64,000 nucleotides of DNA from Astragalus membranaceus (GCA_039519185.1 CM076849.1:73031784-73095783), one strand, 5' to 3'; positions 49,856-61,125 are shown, counted from the stretch's first letter. A program made the numbers and translations. Notes: a model not told the origin generated them from the letters alone.

Positions 49856-50565
49856 TGTCATACCCCAATTTTGTCCGCCCAAGTCAAAAACATTTTTTTC
49901 AGAAAAAATAGAACAATAAGGTAATTCATAATGTGTGGAAAATAGTGGATTTGTGCATTTATGTGTATTCATCCCCTATTTCACATTTTTATTTGAATTA
50001 TGCGCGCGCGTCAGTCGTAACTGCGTGAGCTGCCCTGTGCCCTTCTCATTTGGCACGTGCTTTTATTTTCAAAAAGGCCATTATTAATTTTTGGCACCCA
50101 AAAACATTTTTCTTAATTTTCAGGAATTTTAGAAAATAAAATAGTGCATATTTTTGCATTTTTTGGCATTTAAATAAAATCAAATTAATTATTTTTGGAC
50201 CAAGACCAGGTCAAGGACGTGGCATACATGTTACTTTACTTAGGGTAATTTTTGTATAATTTTTGGAAAGAAAATCCTAGTCTAAAATAATTAAAAATGC
50301 ATTTTCCCCATTTTTAGTGCATAAAAAACCCAAAAAAGACCATTAAATATTCCCCAGTTATTAAATGACAATTTTTATTGTCTAGAATAACTAAAGGGAA
50401 TATTTTATGGTGCTCAAGTATATATGACACATTTTTAATAGGGGCACTTTCACTTCCATGCCCAAAAATTCAAAATTCAAAATTCAAAAGAAGTAAGTGT
50501 CCTCAATAAGACAAAAGACCAAAAACAAGTTTTTTTTCTCCTCCTCTCCCTTGCTTCATACGAAT

Positions 50566-50610
<45 letters not shown>

Positions 50611-53574
50611 AAAATTCTTCCACACTCTTCTATTCCTTATCCCCTAAGAATATGCTTTGTACTATTCTTAAGTTTTCCCTTTTTGGTGACCATCACTCAC
50701 TCCCACATAGATTCATGCCCTCTTTTGTAAATTACCCCACTCATTTATGCTCACCTCTTCACAAGAAAATACAAAATTACCTCTTTGGTAACATTCCATC
50801 TCAATTATACCCTTAACCCTATTTTTACCTCACATCACATATGAGCCTCCATTCCCAAAAAAGGACAAGTTTTTTTTCACTCTCTTCTCTCCTCATGCCA
50901 TTCTCCCTCTCTCCCTCACTCTCATTTTGTGTTTTCCCACTACCCACAATCCAAGTGATCTCCAATCCTAGCCCTTTATTCAAATTCAAAACCCAATCCT
51001 AGAGCACCTAGTAAAGAACAATGACCTAATTACCCCTAGACCTAAAACAACTCTATAAATACCCTCTCATTTACACACATCACAATCTTTTGCTTCTCAT
51101 TCTCCTACACTAAAACCCTAGCACATAAAAACCTCTCCCTTTTCCTCTCCTAAAACCGTAGCCCTTAACCCTCCTCCCTCAACCATTTTTGATTTTCTCT
51201 TCACCCAAACACCACCATCTCACTTCATTCTCATCCCTCTTTCACATATCTCCTCCACTTTCCATTCAAGTTCAAACATCATCATCAAAGAAGGTTTTCA
51301 CCAAGCTTTTGTGGGTTAGAGTTGAAGAACCTTGGAGTCTTGTTGATTTGTGTCTAGTTTCATCTTCTCATCTCATTTCCTAGCTTGGAGTTAAGGTAAA
51401 ATCCTTAAAACCTTGCATCACATTTGAGTTCTTGCCTCAAAAAATGTAAAATCATTCATCCTATCATCTTCATATTCTCATATTGTTGGTTGTTGTTGGT
51501 GAGAAGTGTCATAAGCACTTTGACAAGCACTTAGGGAGGCTTGGGTGCTTATGGTGCTTCTCACCCTTGAATGATTGTTGATTTGTGTTGATTTGATCTT
51601 GATCCTTGCATTTCATGAAATAAAATGTTGTTTTATGGCATATTATGTTTCGCATACTTGTAGAAAAATAGGGTTTATGTTAAGTTTTGTGCATTTCTTT
51701 GCCTAATCACATGAACCTTTACCAAAAATGCGATTCAACATGCTTTGATGCTTTGATTGCTAAGATGATTTGCTTGCTTATGGTTTGCCAATGATCATGC
51801 TTGAGGCTACTCTTTTGAATTCGCTTGTGCTTTGTAATCTCCTTGTTTACTCACATATTGTATCATCAATACTTAGATAGGTCCATTCCATACATTACAT
51901 CTTCCACTGGATGTGCATTTAGATTCCCTTGCGTTTTGTAGAAATATTTGAGTATGGTCCTCGCCTAGCATCTTCCATTAGATGTGCATTTAGGTTCAAT
52001 CTTGCCTACTCTTGCATTTTTTCTTAATGCCCAATTCAAGTTCCTTTTTTGCCTATTTATGTGTTGTGGTCTAATATGTGTAGTCTAGGCTAATATTCGC
52101 TCAAGAATTCAAATGAGATTAGTTGTAAAGTTATGTCCATGTTGTTGTTTGCCTAAGGATTCGATTTCAATGATTGTGCCATGCTTGAATCTCCAAATCT
52201 TCTCGCATTCATTGTTTTCTTTTCTAAATAGCTTAGCATGAAAATGGTGACTAGTGACAACTACCCATAACCTTTGTTAGTTTGGTTGTCCTAAGAGCCT
52301 AAATTTCAAAAAAAAAAAGATGTTTTCATATGCATAAGCTACCAGTGATAATCACCCATAACCTTTGTTAGTTTGATTATCATGAACGCTTTCAATTTCA
52401 AAAGATATTTTCCTAAGTATCAAAAGTCATAGCAAGTGTTAGTGTTGACCACCCATAACCTTTGTTAGTTTGGTCATCATGAAGGCTTTCATCTTTCAAA
52501 AGAGATTTTTACATGCACTTAAGTGGGTTTTAGTAGTGATCACCCATAACCTTTGTTAGTTTGATCATTACGAACGCCCTTCACTTTTCAAAACCAAAGC
52601 AAAAAGACCTTTCACTTTCAAGGCTCGTTAGAACTACGTCGCTTTGATTCCCATTTGGGATACGTAGGAGCGGGCCACAATCTCGTCAAGCGCAACCATA
52701 AAAATTAGCATTTCATAACAAAAAGAAAAGAGTTATTTTCATAACACAAAAAAAGAATCACTTTTGCAAACCAAGATCATTTTCAGAACAAAAACATTCT
52801 CCTTTCAAGAATCATTTTCAAACCCATTGTCGCTAGTGGCTAATCAGAACCTTTGTTCGTCTAGCCATTGGTAGCAATGTCTTTTTCCCAAAAGAACAAC
52901 AAGCGATGATCACTCATAACCTTTGTTAGTTTGATCATTCGTGCCAATCAATCGCTTTCGAAAACCACTTTCAAAAGAGTAAATAAAAAACGAGTTGCTA
53001 CTAATAGTCAATCATAACCTTTGTTCGTCTGACTGGCGGTGGTGACTCTCATTTTCAAAAGTACTTAGCGGTGATTACCCATAACCTTGGTTAGTTTAAT
53101 CTTTCACTAAATGCTCGTCCTATTTCGAAAACTCACTAAAAAGATAAAAGACAAAAACCTTTTCAAAGAAAAAGACAAACAAGAACTACGTAGCTTTGAA
53201 TTCTCCATCGCACCGGGAGATACGTAGGAGCGAGAGGCTAACTCTCGTTAAGCGCCAAAAATAAAAGTTTTCATTAAATCTTCTCATTCCCTTTTCAATA
53301 AAGAAGCAAATTTAAGTATTTTCCAAATCAACACTTAAAACCACACGTTTAATTAAAGGTTCCCTTTCGGTAGAAAGGAGGTGTGGGGTGCTAATACATT
53401 CCCCATGCCTAACCGACCCCCGAACCCAAATTTTCCGGTTTCCAAAAGGCCATTCGCTTTCCAAAAAGGTTTTCCTTCAATATTTTCCTTATAAAAAATA
53501 TTGGTGGCGACTTCATTGTTTTAAAAAGTTGTAAACGAAGGAAGATCTCCACATGGACTTTTTCGGGTGCAACA
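49856..53574 (+). repeat. Element B 3' LTR (3,719 bp)
   Basis: Same ends as the 5' LTR. It is longer mainly because of a longer CT run at 50569-50606. It keeps the TATAAATA box at 51054-51061. It has the same series of ACCTTTGTTAGTTTGATCA-like motifs between about 52260 and 53105. Confidence 0.95.
51054..51061 (+). promoter_or_regulatory. TATA box in element B 3' LTR
   Basis: TATAAATA, followed by CCCTCTCATTTACACACATCA. It could drive a read-out transcript toward 53575 and beyond. Confidence 0.5.
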
Positions 53575-53579
53575 GTGTT
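53575..53579. repeat. Target site duplication, right copy, of element B
   Basis: GTGTT, matching 31094-31098. Confidence 0.9.
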
Positions 53580-54161
53580 GTGTAGTGTTGGCGAGTGAAG
53601 TGATGTTGAGTGTGACATTTTTGTTTGGTCTCTGAAATTTACCTATGTCTATGTGAGACAAGACAATCGTGACACATTACTAGGGTTAACTATGTTCTCC
53701 GACTAGAATTAATCGAAAAACTACTTAGTAATATTGAAAAAAAATAAGGGACTAATGTGGCAATAATTATAATTTTGAGGATCTAATTGGCCAATAACTA
53801 AAAAAATTCATATTTTAACTTGGCTTATTTTTTTCCTCACCAAAAATATCGAGGTTTTTATTTTTTTTATCTCAACAAAATTACTTTTTCTTCATCCTGC
53901 AAATTTTCTCATTTTTTGTTTTTGTCACCGTTAATTCTCTTTTTTTCTTTTAGTCCTATAATAAATATAGTTCTAGGAATTAGTCTTTATATCATCCATT
54001 ATTCTAGATCTGAAATCAAAATGAATTTAAATTTAAGTACTAAAACCAAGAAAAATTTTAAAATGACAAAAACAAAACATGAAGTATAAAGAACAAAAGC
54101 TTTCGAGTAAATACCCAAATTGGACCCTCATAAAATATGTGGAGATCAACTTGGTGTCGAA

Positions 54162-54231
<70 letters not shown>
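54162..54231. repeat. (TA)n microsatellite
   Basis: About 35 TA units. Confidence 0.97.
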
Positions 54232-54233
<2 letters not shown>

Positions 54234-54769
54234 CATAAGCTAGGTCAAATGAAAAATATCATTTTAGTCTCCAAGAAATGAAAACCTAGGTCAAATTAGT
54301 CTTTAATAAGGATTAAAATATCTCTAAAAATTATCTTAAAAAGATTAATTTGATTTATTTCTAAAATTGTCGCGTGCAATATTGATAATTTTAATTCCTC
54401 AAGAACTAAATTTGTCTTTACTTTTTTGTTACGGATCAATTTGTGGTTATCTTGTAAGATGAGGAATCAACTAAATTATTCATTGACGTAGCGTCAAATT
54501 AAACAAATGATATAATATAAAATACTATAAGTGATTGAAATGGTATCAACAAATATGAAGTTGCAATCCTTCGTAATATTTTGTATTATTTCCTAGGCTT
54601 AAATAGTTATTACCCCCTACAAATATCATCATTATCCAGTTACCCCCCTGCAAAAAAAGGTTTAAAAAACACCTTGTAAAATGTAACGTTATCCAGTTAC
54701 CCCCTGTTGTTAACTTTTCTGTTAAAAAAATGTAAAATGTAACTTTATCCAGTTACCCCCTGACGTCAG

Positions 54770-54900
54770 TGCCACGTGTCACCATATTATTGGGCCTCTG
54801 TGACACGTGGCACTGACATGCCACGTCAGCATCTATGTCACCACCGCCACGTGGCACTGACATTTGCCAAGTCAGCAACCAATGGATGGCTGCCACGTGG
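54770..54900. promoter_or_regulatory. Cluster of CACGTG (G-box) motifs
   Basis: CCACGTGTC, ACACGTGGC and two GCCACGTGGC sites within about 130 bp, plus GCCACGTC and repeated CACTGACAT or CATTGACTTGG text. G-boxes bind bZIP and bHLH factors in plants. Here they look like part of a repeat, so regulatory use is only possible. Confidence 0.4.
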
Positions 54901-55649
54901 CATTGACTTGGCTAAGTGGATGTAAATGCTTACTTAAAAAACAAAGATTTTGGTGGCCAATGGGGATTGAACCCATGACCCCAAAGTGACACACACACCT
55001 CCTAAAGACGCAAGATGCAAATGCATAATTACGCGAGATGCAAATGCATAATTACGCGAGATGCAGATGGATACGCAAGTTGGAGAAGGATGAGTTTGAT
55101 GATGATGAATGATGAACACAGTGTTTGATGATGGTGATGATGTTGGATGAGTTTAATCAAAATAAATAAATAACTCACTACAAGAAAATCGCTCATTTGC
55201 GACGGCAATTTTCGTCGCAAATGGACCTTTTTTCGTGGCAAATGTGAATTTGCGACAGACGAAGAGTCGTGGCAAAACAGCTCATCGCAAAGCGTTTGTG
55301 ACGAAACTCCCTGTCGCAAATAATCCGTCGCAAAGTCGCAAGTCAGTCGCAAATATCCGTGGCAAAGTCGTCACAAACTCTGACAACTTTTCGTCACAAA
55401 ACCGTCGCAAATCCGTCGGAAATTTTAAAAAAAAATTAAATTAAATTATACCTCCAAAATACTATTTAATATATTCAAAAAAGAAGACTTGCATTAAAAT
55501 AATCGGAGCACATAACAGTTGGCAATGTTCAAATAATAACTTGATCCAGCACAAACATTAAACGACTAAAGTCAAAGTACACCTATTAACAAAATTAGAA
55601 TAAATCAAAGTCTTATACTAAATTATGTTACAACTTTAACCAAATTATA

Positions 55650-55782
55650 TTATCCTTGGCCTACCCCTAGCCTATCAACAAAGGGTTTCAGAGCCATAAT
55701 CTTCTTCTCCTTGACGCGGGGCAGAACATTATTGATGTAAAATTGTGCAGGCGCATATTTTGGAGTGTTCTTTACTGTCCGT
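55650..55782 (-). pseudogene. Captured O-fucosyltransferase exon, second piece
   Basis: A minus-strand exon begins after acceptor TTGTATTTCAG at 55783 and encodes KYAPAQFYINNVLPRVKEKK and IMALKPFVDRLG before a TAA. These peptides fit plant GDP-fucose protein O-fucosyltransferase-like genes. It would follow the piece at 61792-61911: the exon ends share phase, so joining them keeps the frame. It is a fragment without the rest of the enzyme. Confidence 0.7.
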
Positions 55783-56234
55783 CTGAAATACAACACATTC
55801 TTGCTTTGTTAGTCAATTCAATTGCAACCAACCAATAAAGTACCAATATTGAACAACAATTATCAGAAAAATGTTGATATCAGTGGCAGCAAGTTGTGAA
55901 AGCTAAGAGTAACATGAAATCTCATGTTAATAGAAAACTAACATGAAACTGACACTTGACATATTTATCCGTATTAACCAACAAAGATATACTTGTCCAT
56001 CTCTTACAGGCATGGCAACTTGGGATTTGAGTGCACAACAGACTCATATCAAAGGCACAGAAATCTCACTTTAAACTCATAATTATCAGATTTTAAGCCT
56101 TGTGTTAATCAGTCCATAAATGATACAGAAAACCAGCAAAATACTGACTCAAGACATGCTAATTGATCTGTAGAACAGATTTTTTATATATATGTATATG
56201 GAAGATTAGGATCTACACACTGGTGCAAAAAGGG

Positions 56235-56545
56235 ATTTAAAGTCAGGCGAAAAGGGGATTTAAAGTCAAGCGATAGCCTGACTTCGTAAGTCTGATTTAA
56301 AGTCAAGCATTTATTTCGCCTGACTTCGTAAGTTAGTTTTAAAGTCAAGCATTTATTTCGCCTGACTTCGTAAGTCAGTTTTAAAGCAAGCATTTATTAT
56401 CGCCTGACTTCGTAAGTCTTATTTAAAGTCAAGCATTTATTCTTGCCTGACTTTGTAAGTATGATTTACAGTCAAGCATTTTGTTATTGCCTGACGTCGT
56501 AACTATGATTTAAAGTCAGACTTTAGTTTCGCCTGACTTTAAAAG
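56235..56545. repeat. Left subterminal repeats of the inner CACTA
   Basis: At least seven copies, period about 62 bp, of TTTAAAGTCAAGCATTTATT followed by CGCCTGACTTCGTAAGT. Such subterminal arrays bind CACTA transposases. The same core in both directions is at the right end (61465-61725). Confidence 0.88.
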
Positions 56546-56914
56546 TTCATTTTTTTAAAAAAAAAAAATTTATTTGGTAGCCAGCTTATCTAAATAATGA
56601 CTGCTAATTTTTAATTCAGCAGACCAAAATCAAACCAAAAACAAGCCAGCTAATCTAAATTTCTTTTTTTTAAAAAAATTCAAACAAATGAAACTTAGAA
56701 TAAAGAAAGGCAGAAAACAATCAAACATTAACACACTTTTTTCATTTATAATCTTATATCAACACAATCTTACAACAACAATATCAAATTATAATATAGT
56801 ACCTAATGATTGTGCCAAATCTAAAGTATTTAATGAAATCAATTTGTATAGCTAGATAAAACCAGTGGCAAAAAAAATATCAGTATCAACTTATATTATA
56901 ATCTTCCCAGGTAG

Positions 56915-57006
56915 CTAAGTTCCATGTTTTGACTCAACCTCAGCCCAAAACATGCCATAAACTGGTCTGTGGTCTGAAAACCTCGATTCGGATAATTGAT
57001 GTAGGC
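56915..57006 (-). pseudogene. Captured inositol polyphosphate 5-phosphatase-like C-terminus
   Basis: The minus strand encodes GLHQLSESRFSDHRPVYGMF and then WAEVES, ending at TAG 56915-56917. SDHRPV is the conserved last motif of the endonuclease/exonuclease/phosphatase fold as found in inositol polyphosphate 5-phosphatases. Upstream (57007-57089) an open piece in another frame follows an acceptor TTTTGCAG and encodes VSVKAYIHETLNADEEEQEW. I do not recognise it; it may be a separate fragment. The catalytic core is absent. Confidence 0.6.
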
Positions 57007-57467
57007 CTTCTCCATTCCTGTTCCTCTTCATCAGCATTCAAGGTTTCATGAATGTAAGCCTTCACCGAGACTTTGAGATCAGTAACCTGCAAAATAGAGA
57101 ACAGAAGAAGAAAGTGAACAACAAATTAAAGGTGAATAATTTATTCACTAAATTATCAAGTGACAAACTTTAAACATAGATGCCAATAAAAGAACTAATA
57201 ATTGTTATAGCTAAACCAAATGCATTGTCCACTTCATAATCACTAAAACTTAATGCATCCTAAGCACAGTTATAGCTAAACCAATCAGCAGGACTCATAA
57301 TTAGAATCTTATGTCAAGAATAAGATGTCTAGTTTGATTATTTTTCACTAGTAGAGTTTATTAGCACCTAAAGAAATGGATGATGATGTTAACTAAATGC
57401 TTTATTTAGTTCTTACGCATTAAAAGCAAGTGGGATCAAAGCTTAAACATAAAAAAAGAGAACTCAC

Positions 57468-57656
57468 AGCATCCTTTATCTTGGTTGTAATATCACCAGC
57501 TTTAACATGAGCAACTTTCAAGCATTGCATCATAACTCGTTGAGAAACTCCTTGCCCCCCAGTCTTTTGAATGGCACAAACATCACCATTTGCATTAAGT
57601 GTTGCAGTCATGCGACCAAGCATTACAGCCTCTCCGTGGTATGTCGGATCCAAGAC
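57468..57656 (-). pseudogene. RRP45: Captured exosome subunit RRP45 exon, downstream piece
   Basis: An exon between acceptor CTCTAG (57657) and donor GTGAGT (57462-57467) encodes VLDPTYHGEAVMLGRMTATL, NANGDVCAIQK and MMQCLKVAHVKAGDIT. This matches the second RNase PH-fold region of plant RRP45, a core RNA exosome subunit. The exon that normally lies between it and the upstream piece is missing. Splicing both retained pieces together would not keep the native frame. Confidence 0.75.
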
Positions 57657-57775
57657 CTAGAGAGCATCATATAAAATCAGAGAGGACCCTTACCTCATAT
57701 ATGTAAGCTAGTAGCCAAGCAAATTTACAGTTGTGTAAGAAAGAATAAGAGAACAGAAGCAAAGCTGATTCTCAC

Positions 57776-57946
57776 CCTGCATTGTCCAGTATGTGGATAT
57801 CAATGCGAATGGCCCAGACAAGCTTGGCAGAAAGAATGCAGAGTGATTCAGTGTCAACGGCTCTGCTTTCCCGTAAGCCACAGTCTATAATGCGTCCTAA
57901 CTCAACAACAGTCCCGTAAACTCATTAATGATAGGTTCCCTCCAAT
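57776..57946 (-). pseudogene. RRP45: Captured exosome subunit RRP45 exon, upstream piece
   Basis: The minus strand encodes VELGRIIDCGLRESRAVDTE and SLCILSAKLVWAIRIDIHIL, close to the RNase PH domain of plant RRP45, ending at a GTGAG donor (57771-57775). The first 41 bp after the acceptor (57906-57946) do not look like RRP45, so the fragment may be fused to something else there. It retains its intron, so the capture was of genomic DNA and not of a cDNA. Confidence 0.75.
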
Positions 57947-58221
57947 CTGCAACAACATTTTTACCATTGAATGGGAATAAGCATCAGTACATAGCATATT
58001 CGATTTCTTCTAGATATAAGCCAGTTGCAAACCAAACAGTAAACCAACAAATACACAGAAGATGCAACAAGTTCATAAAGGCACAAACTGAATCATATTA
58101 GAGGAAGTGAACATCATTACACTATCAATATTAAATACAGTATTTGAAGAAGTCTTTCGAAAGTGGCTGAAAAGTGTTGACAACACTATATATGAGTCCA
58201 AGTACAACAACAGTTGTAATG

Positions 58222-58229
58222 CATCTCAC

Positions 58230-58320
<91 letters not shown>
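58222..58320 (-). repeat. (AAT)n microsatellite
   Basis: About 33 units. Just after it, ACTTAATGCATCTCACTCAT is repeated (58347-58412). Confidence 0.97.
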
Positions 58321-58322
<2 letters not shown>

Positions 58323-58617
58323 CAGCATTTAAACTTAATGCATTAAACTTAAACTTAATGCATCTCACTCATAAACTTAAACTTAAACTTAATGCATCTC
58401 ACTCATTTAAACTTAATACATAACAACCACATAAATAATGTTCATGCTTCATAGATTCAGTCACAATCCACATGCATGTATAAATCTCAAAACAGAACTA
58501 AAAGCGTTTTTAAGAAAAAACAATCTTTTGTGCAAAGAGGAAGGCATAATGCAAAGATCTAATTATCCAGTATGAATGAACTGAAATCAGAAAAGTACCT
58601 TGAAATCCGAAAAGTAC

Positions 58618-58691
58618 CTTGAAAAGCAAATAACGCGTAGTGAACCATAATGTATACCCAAGCCCTACAACCTCCAATAACTTGGGAAACT
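58618..58691 (-). pseudogene. CURT1: Captured CURVATURE THYLAKOID1-like exon
   Basis: The minus strand encodes FPKLLEVVGLGYTLWFTTRY and then LLFK before a GTACTT donor. This is the start of the membrane region typical of CURT1 proteins, which bend thylakoid margins. The donor region is duplicated in tandem (AAAGTACCTTGAAA at 58592 and 58611). Upstream on the minus strand, the exon directly abuts a CACTA-like terminus at 58692. Confidence 0.65.
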
Positions 58692-58709
58692 CACTAGTGC
58701 AAAAAAAGG
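58692..58709 (+). repeat. Internal CACTA terminus
   Basis: CACTAGTGCAAAAAAAGG differs by one or two bases from the two ends of the inner element. It is in left-end orientation, so the inner element may itself be a composite of two joined elements. Confidence 0.6.
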
Positions 58710-58711
58710 AT

Positions 58712-58740
58712 ACAAAGAAACCAAATACATCATATTCCAA
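58712..58740 (+). repeat. Direct repeat, first copy
   Basis: TACAAAGAAACCAAATACATCATATTCCAA also occurs at about 59772-59801, flanking the glutathione reductase pieces. Confidence 0.85.
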
Positions 58741-59001
58741 GTACATGACATAAGATTCCATTGCTAAAGGATTGGGATTTCAATATACAAAGAGAACCAA
58801 AAATAGACTAGATTCAACATGTTTAAGGAAAAGTTCTTGATTACCTATCAACATATTCCTATGTCATGTTTAAGGAAATGTTGCAAATGTATTCATTAAT
58901 GATTCAGAATCAAAAACAATAACTAGTTTGCTGAACAGAGTGCAGCAATATTTCTGCAAAAGATTTCAATGGAGGACACAAGCTGAGAGCCATTGATTTA
59001 C

Positions 59002-59139
59002 CTTTAGAGGATCTCTCTTTTGAATCTTCCTAGTGGAAGTCCGCATGGTCACAAATTCCTCAGCTGCAGTTGGATGAATGCATACAGTGGCATCAAAGTC
59101 TCCCTTTGTAAATCCAACTTTAATAGCAACAACAAAACC
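59002..59139 (-). pseudogene. GR: Captured glutathione reductase exon, C-terminal piece
   Basis: Acceptor CAG at 59140-59142 and donor GTAAAT at 58996-59001. The exon encodes GFVVAIKVGFTKGDFDATVC and IHPTAAEEFVTMRTSTRK. HPTxxEE is the catalytic histidine motif of glutathione reductase. The residue before IHP is cysteine where the family has glycine. Together with 59233-59287 and 59404-59470 it forms consecutive exons of one gene in native order. Confidence 0.82.
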
Positions 59140-59232
59140 CTGTGTATCAAGCAATTGTATAATTAAGTGATTTCAAAACTCATGTATCATCATCAGAGCA
59201 ATACAAAAAACAGTTGTAGAAATAACAAAAAC

Positions 59233-59287
59233 CTGCACAATTTCAGGAGCATCATCTCCACACATGTGCAAGCCCAAAATAACCATA
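59233..59287 (-). pseudogene. GR: Captured glutathione reductase exon, middle piece
   Basis: A short exon with acceptor ACAACAG and donor GTTTTT. It encodes MVILGLHMCGDDAPEIVQ, the dimer-interface segment of plant glutathione reductase. Confidence 0.8.
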
Positions 59288-59403
59288 CTGTTGTACAGCC
59301 TGTGCAAATAATCAAATTGTTAGCAAGTAATAATCTGCATAACTCATTAATTAATCAGAAGATTGTTGATCTCAATGGATTCAGCAAACGATAGTTCCTT
59401 CAC

Positions 59404-59470
59404 CTGTTCCTCTGTAAGACCAACTTGTCCAATTGGTGGTTGGGAAAACACAGCACAAGGAACGACTCTA
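59404..59470 (-). pseudogene. GR: Captured glutathione reductase exon, upstream piece
   Basis: Encodes CAVFSQPPIGQVGLTEEQ, ending at a GTGAAG donor. FSQPPIGQVGLTEEQ is characteristic of plant glutathione reductases, which regenerate reduced glutathione with NADPH. The 5' border is approximate. Confidence 0.8.
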
Positions 59471-59642
59471 AAAAAGGTAAACATAAAAATCTGTTAGGAA
59501 GCTATGAAATACTAATATACAACAGACTATACGCTACAATTCAACATTACAAGCAGGATGAGGAATGGTTGTCAAAGTTAGCATTAAATGGAAAAATGAA
59601 ACAGAAAAGTGAATAGCAAATTTTTGAAGAAGCTTAGTTTTC

Positions 59643-59760
59643 TTAGACTTCACTTGAGCGAGGCTTCTCAAGAACATCATCCTCATCTTCTGAAGAAGCT
59701 TCCAACGACTCATCTGGAACGTCCCGAGGAACATTATGTTTTGTGACGAAATTCAGGTCA
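59643..59760 (-). pseudogene. Captured acidic exon, not recognised
   Basis: About 38 codons ending at TAA 59643-59645, including PRDVPDESLEASSEDEDDVL. It looks like a protein C-terminus by composition and by its neighbours. I cannot name the parent gene. Confidence 0.45.
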
Positions 59761-60316
59761 ACACAGCAGAACTACAAAGAAACCAAATACATCATATTCC
59801 AATTCAAAACAGATTCATATCTCAATAGATTATATCAATACAACAACAACAACAGTTCGTAGATTCATAAAATCAGTACAACAAATTAACAATAAGCATC
59901 ATCATCAACAACAAGAAGCATAAAATCAACTAAATCAGTACATAACAACAACAATAACTTATATCTCATAAAATCAGTACATAAAATCAACAAGCATAAA
60001 GTCAACATAACAAAAAAAAACTTAAGTACATAGCTCACGTGTAGATGAGAACTTTAGCAACTTTACAAGTGATGTCAAAGATTTAGCATACATGGGAACA
60101 TTTAACATAGAAAGAAAAGGGGGGAAAAAAGAATTCCTGATTCCTCAAGTTCTATAGCCTCCAATTCAACTAAATCCTTAGATCAAGGTTTTCCAAAAAC
60201 CATAAAATAAGGATTCCAAAGCAATGTTGCTTTACCTAATGCCATTGTACAAAAGATAGGGATAATTTATCCCCCAAAACAAAAACAAAAAAGAAAGAAT
60301 CAAAAAAGTGTTTTAC

Positions 60317-60446
60317 CATTATAGTCCATAGCCTCAAGCTTTGAACTTATCTCAAAAGCAGAAGTGGTATCTCCTTCAAGGAGAAGAACCTTGAGTCCCT
60401 TGGGAAAATCTTTCCATTCTTGTAAATCATTTGCAGTGCAAACCAT
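60317..60446 (-). pseudogene. APRR2: Captured pseudo-response regulator APRR2-like first exon
   Basis: From ATG 60446 to a GTAAAA donor (60311-60316) it encodes MVCTANDLQEWKDFPKGLKV and LLLEGDTTSAFEISSKLEAM. This resembles the start of the receiver-like domain of APRR2 proteins, which are GARP-type regulators linked to chloroplast development. It keeps a start codon and a donor site, so it could supply a translation start to a chimeric transcript. Confidence 0.75.
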
Positions 60447-60906
60447 AGCTGGCTGGGAATCGTTTCTCAGTCTCACCAAGAAAGTAACAACAGATCAATA
60501 ATTCTGTTTCTCAACATCCAATTCTCCCTGCAAAATCCACCAGATCACAAGCTTGATTCCGTAAACTAAACTTAGTACAAAAATAAAGAGCTGTTGTTGC
60601 GTGTAACAAAACAACACTGAGTAACAAAACAACAAAATCAACAAAACAACACCACTGAGTAACAAAACAACAAAACCAACACCAACACCACTGAGTAACA
60701 AAACAACAAAATCAAATGGAACAAAAAGATCAGATCAGAAAACACCAACACCAACACCACTGAGTAACAAAACAACAAAATCCACGAAAAAGATTCAACT
60801 TTTAAACAAAATTTCAACAACAAAATCAAAATCAGTACCAAAATTAAACGACTATTAGCTCAGAGTTCGAAGAACAGAAAACCCTAGAAAAAGGGAGAAA
60901 TACTAC

Positions 60907-61125
60907 CGGCAAGAGAGAGAAGGAAAAACTAGGTTATGGTTGCGAGCCAATCGTAAAGAACGGGAACAAGAGATTTCCATTGAGTGTACTTCTCGTCCAC
61001 CGATGCTGTTGTTGTTGCTGTTGCGCCTTTTTTGCTTCCTTTGGCGTCTTCCCGTGTGATTGTTCATCTTTCTTCTCGTCCTTGGGTTTTGGTTTTCGAC
61101 CACTGGTCTCCTTCTTCTTCACCAC
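60907..61125 (-). pseudogene. FVE: Captured MSI4/FVE-like first exon
   Basis: The minus strand encodes a basic, Q-rich start followed by SVDEKYTQWKSLVPVLYDWL. After a one-base frameshift near 60940 comes NHNLVFPSLSCR, then a GTAGTA donor. This is the N-terminal region of the WD40 histone-binding protein MSI4/FVE, with F in place of the family's W. No ATG heads the frame. A 35-bp duplication at about 61108-61165 brings in a stop just upstream. A CT-rich run (61181-61215) may be former 5' UTR. Confidence 0.75.

Larger units (their letters stand above)
31099..53574 (+). mobile_element. Ogre element B, complete (22.5 kb)
   Basis: Two LTRs, a primer site, ORF1, gag-protease, a 203-bp intron, pol, a 3' region and a polypurine tract lie in order on the plus strand. 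The 5-bp target duplication GTGTT at 31094-31098 and 53575-53579 is perfect, so this is one insertion and not a recombinant. Size and order fit Ogre/Tat elements. All three coding regions are broken. A 319-bp MITE and a 2.2-kb solo LTR have since inserted in its leader. Confidence 0.95.
53580..55175. other. Unassigned AT-rich DNA between Ogre B and the CACTA pair
   Basis: No credible ORF. It holds a (TA)n run (54162-54231). A segment from about 54594 starts GGCTTAAATAGTTATTACCCCC, like the ends of legume MITEs, but I could not find its partner end. A G-box cluster follows (54770-54900). Near 54957-54985 the text GGGGATTGAACCCATGACC is the complement of a tRNA-like B box. Confidence 0.5.

Noticed and set aside
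48997..49911. 304-codon plus-strand frame in the 3' region of element B
   Set aside because: Dominated by K/E/R low complexity, runs into the LTR, has no counterpart in element A and no recognisable domain.
54950..55000. tRNA gene on the minus strand
   Set aside because: A B-box-like GGTTCAATCCCC complement is present, but no convincing A box or cloverleaf at the right distance.
55176..55440. Right end of the outer CACTA at 61746
   Set aside because: The end at 61746 pairs with 56218 by sequence, by ACA duplication and by subterminal repeats, not with CACTACAAGAAAAT at 55176.
57776..59470. Functional RRP45 or glutathione reductase genes
   Set aside because: Only a few exons are present, the catalytic cores are missing, and they lie inside CACTA ends.
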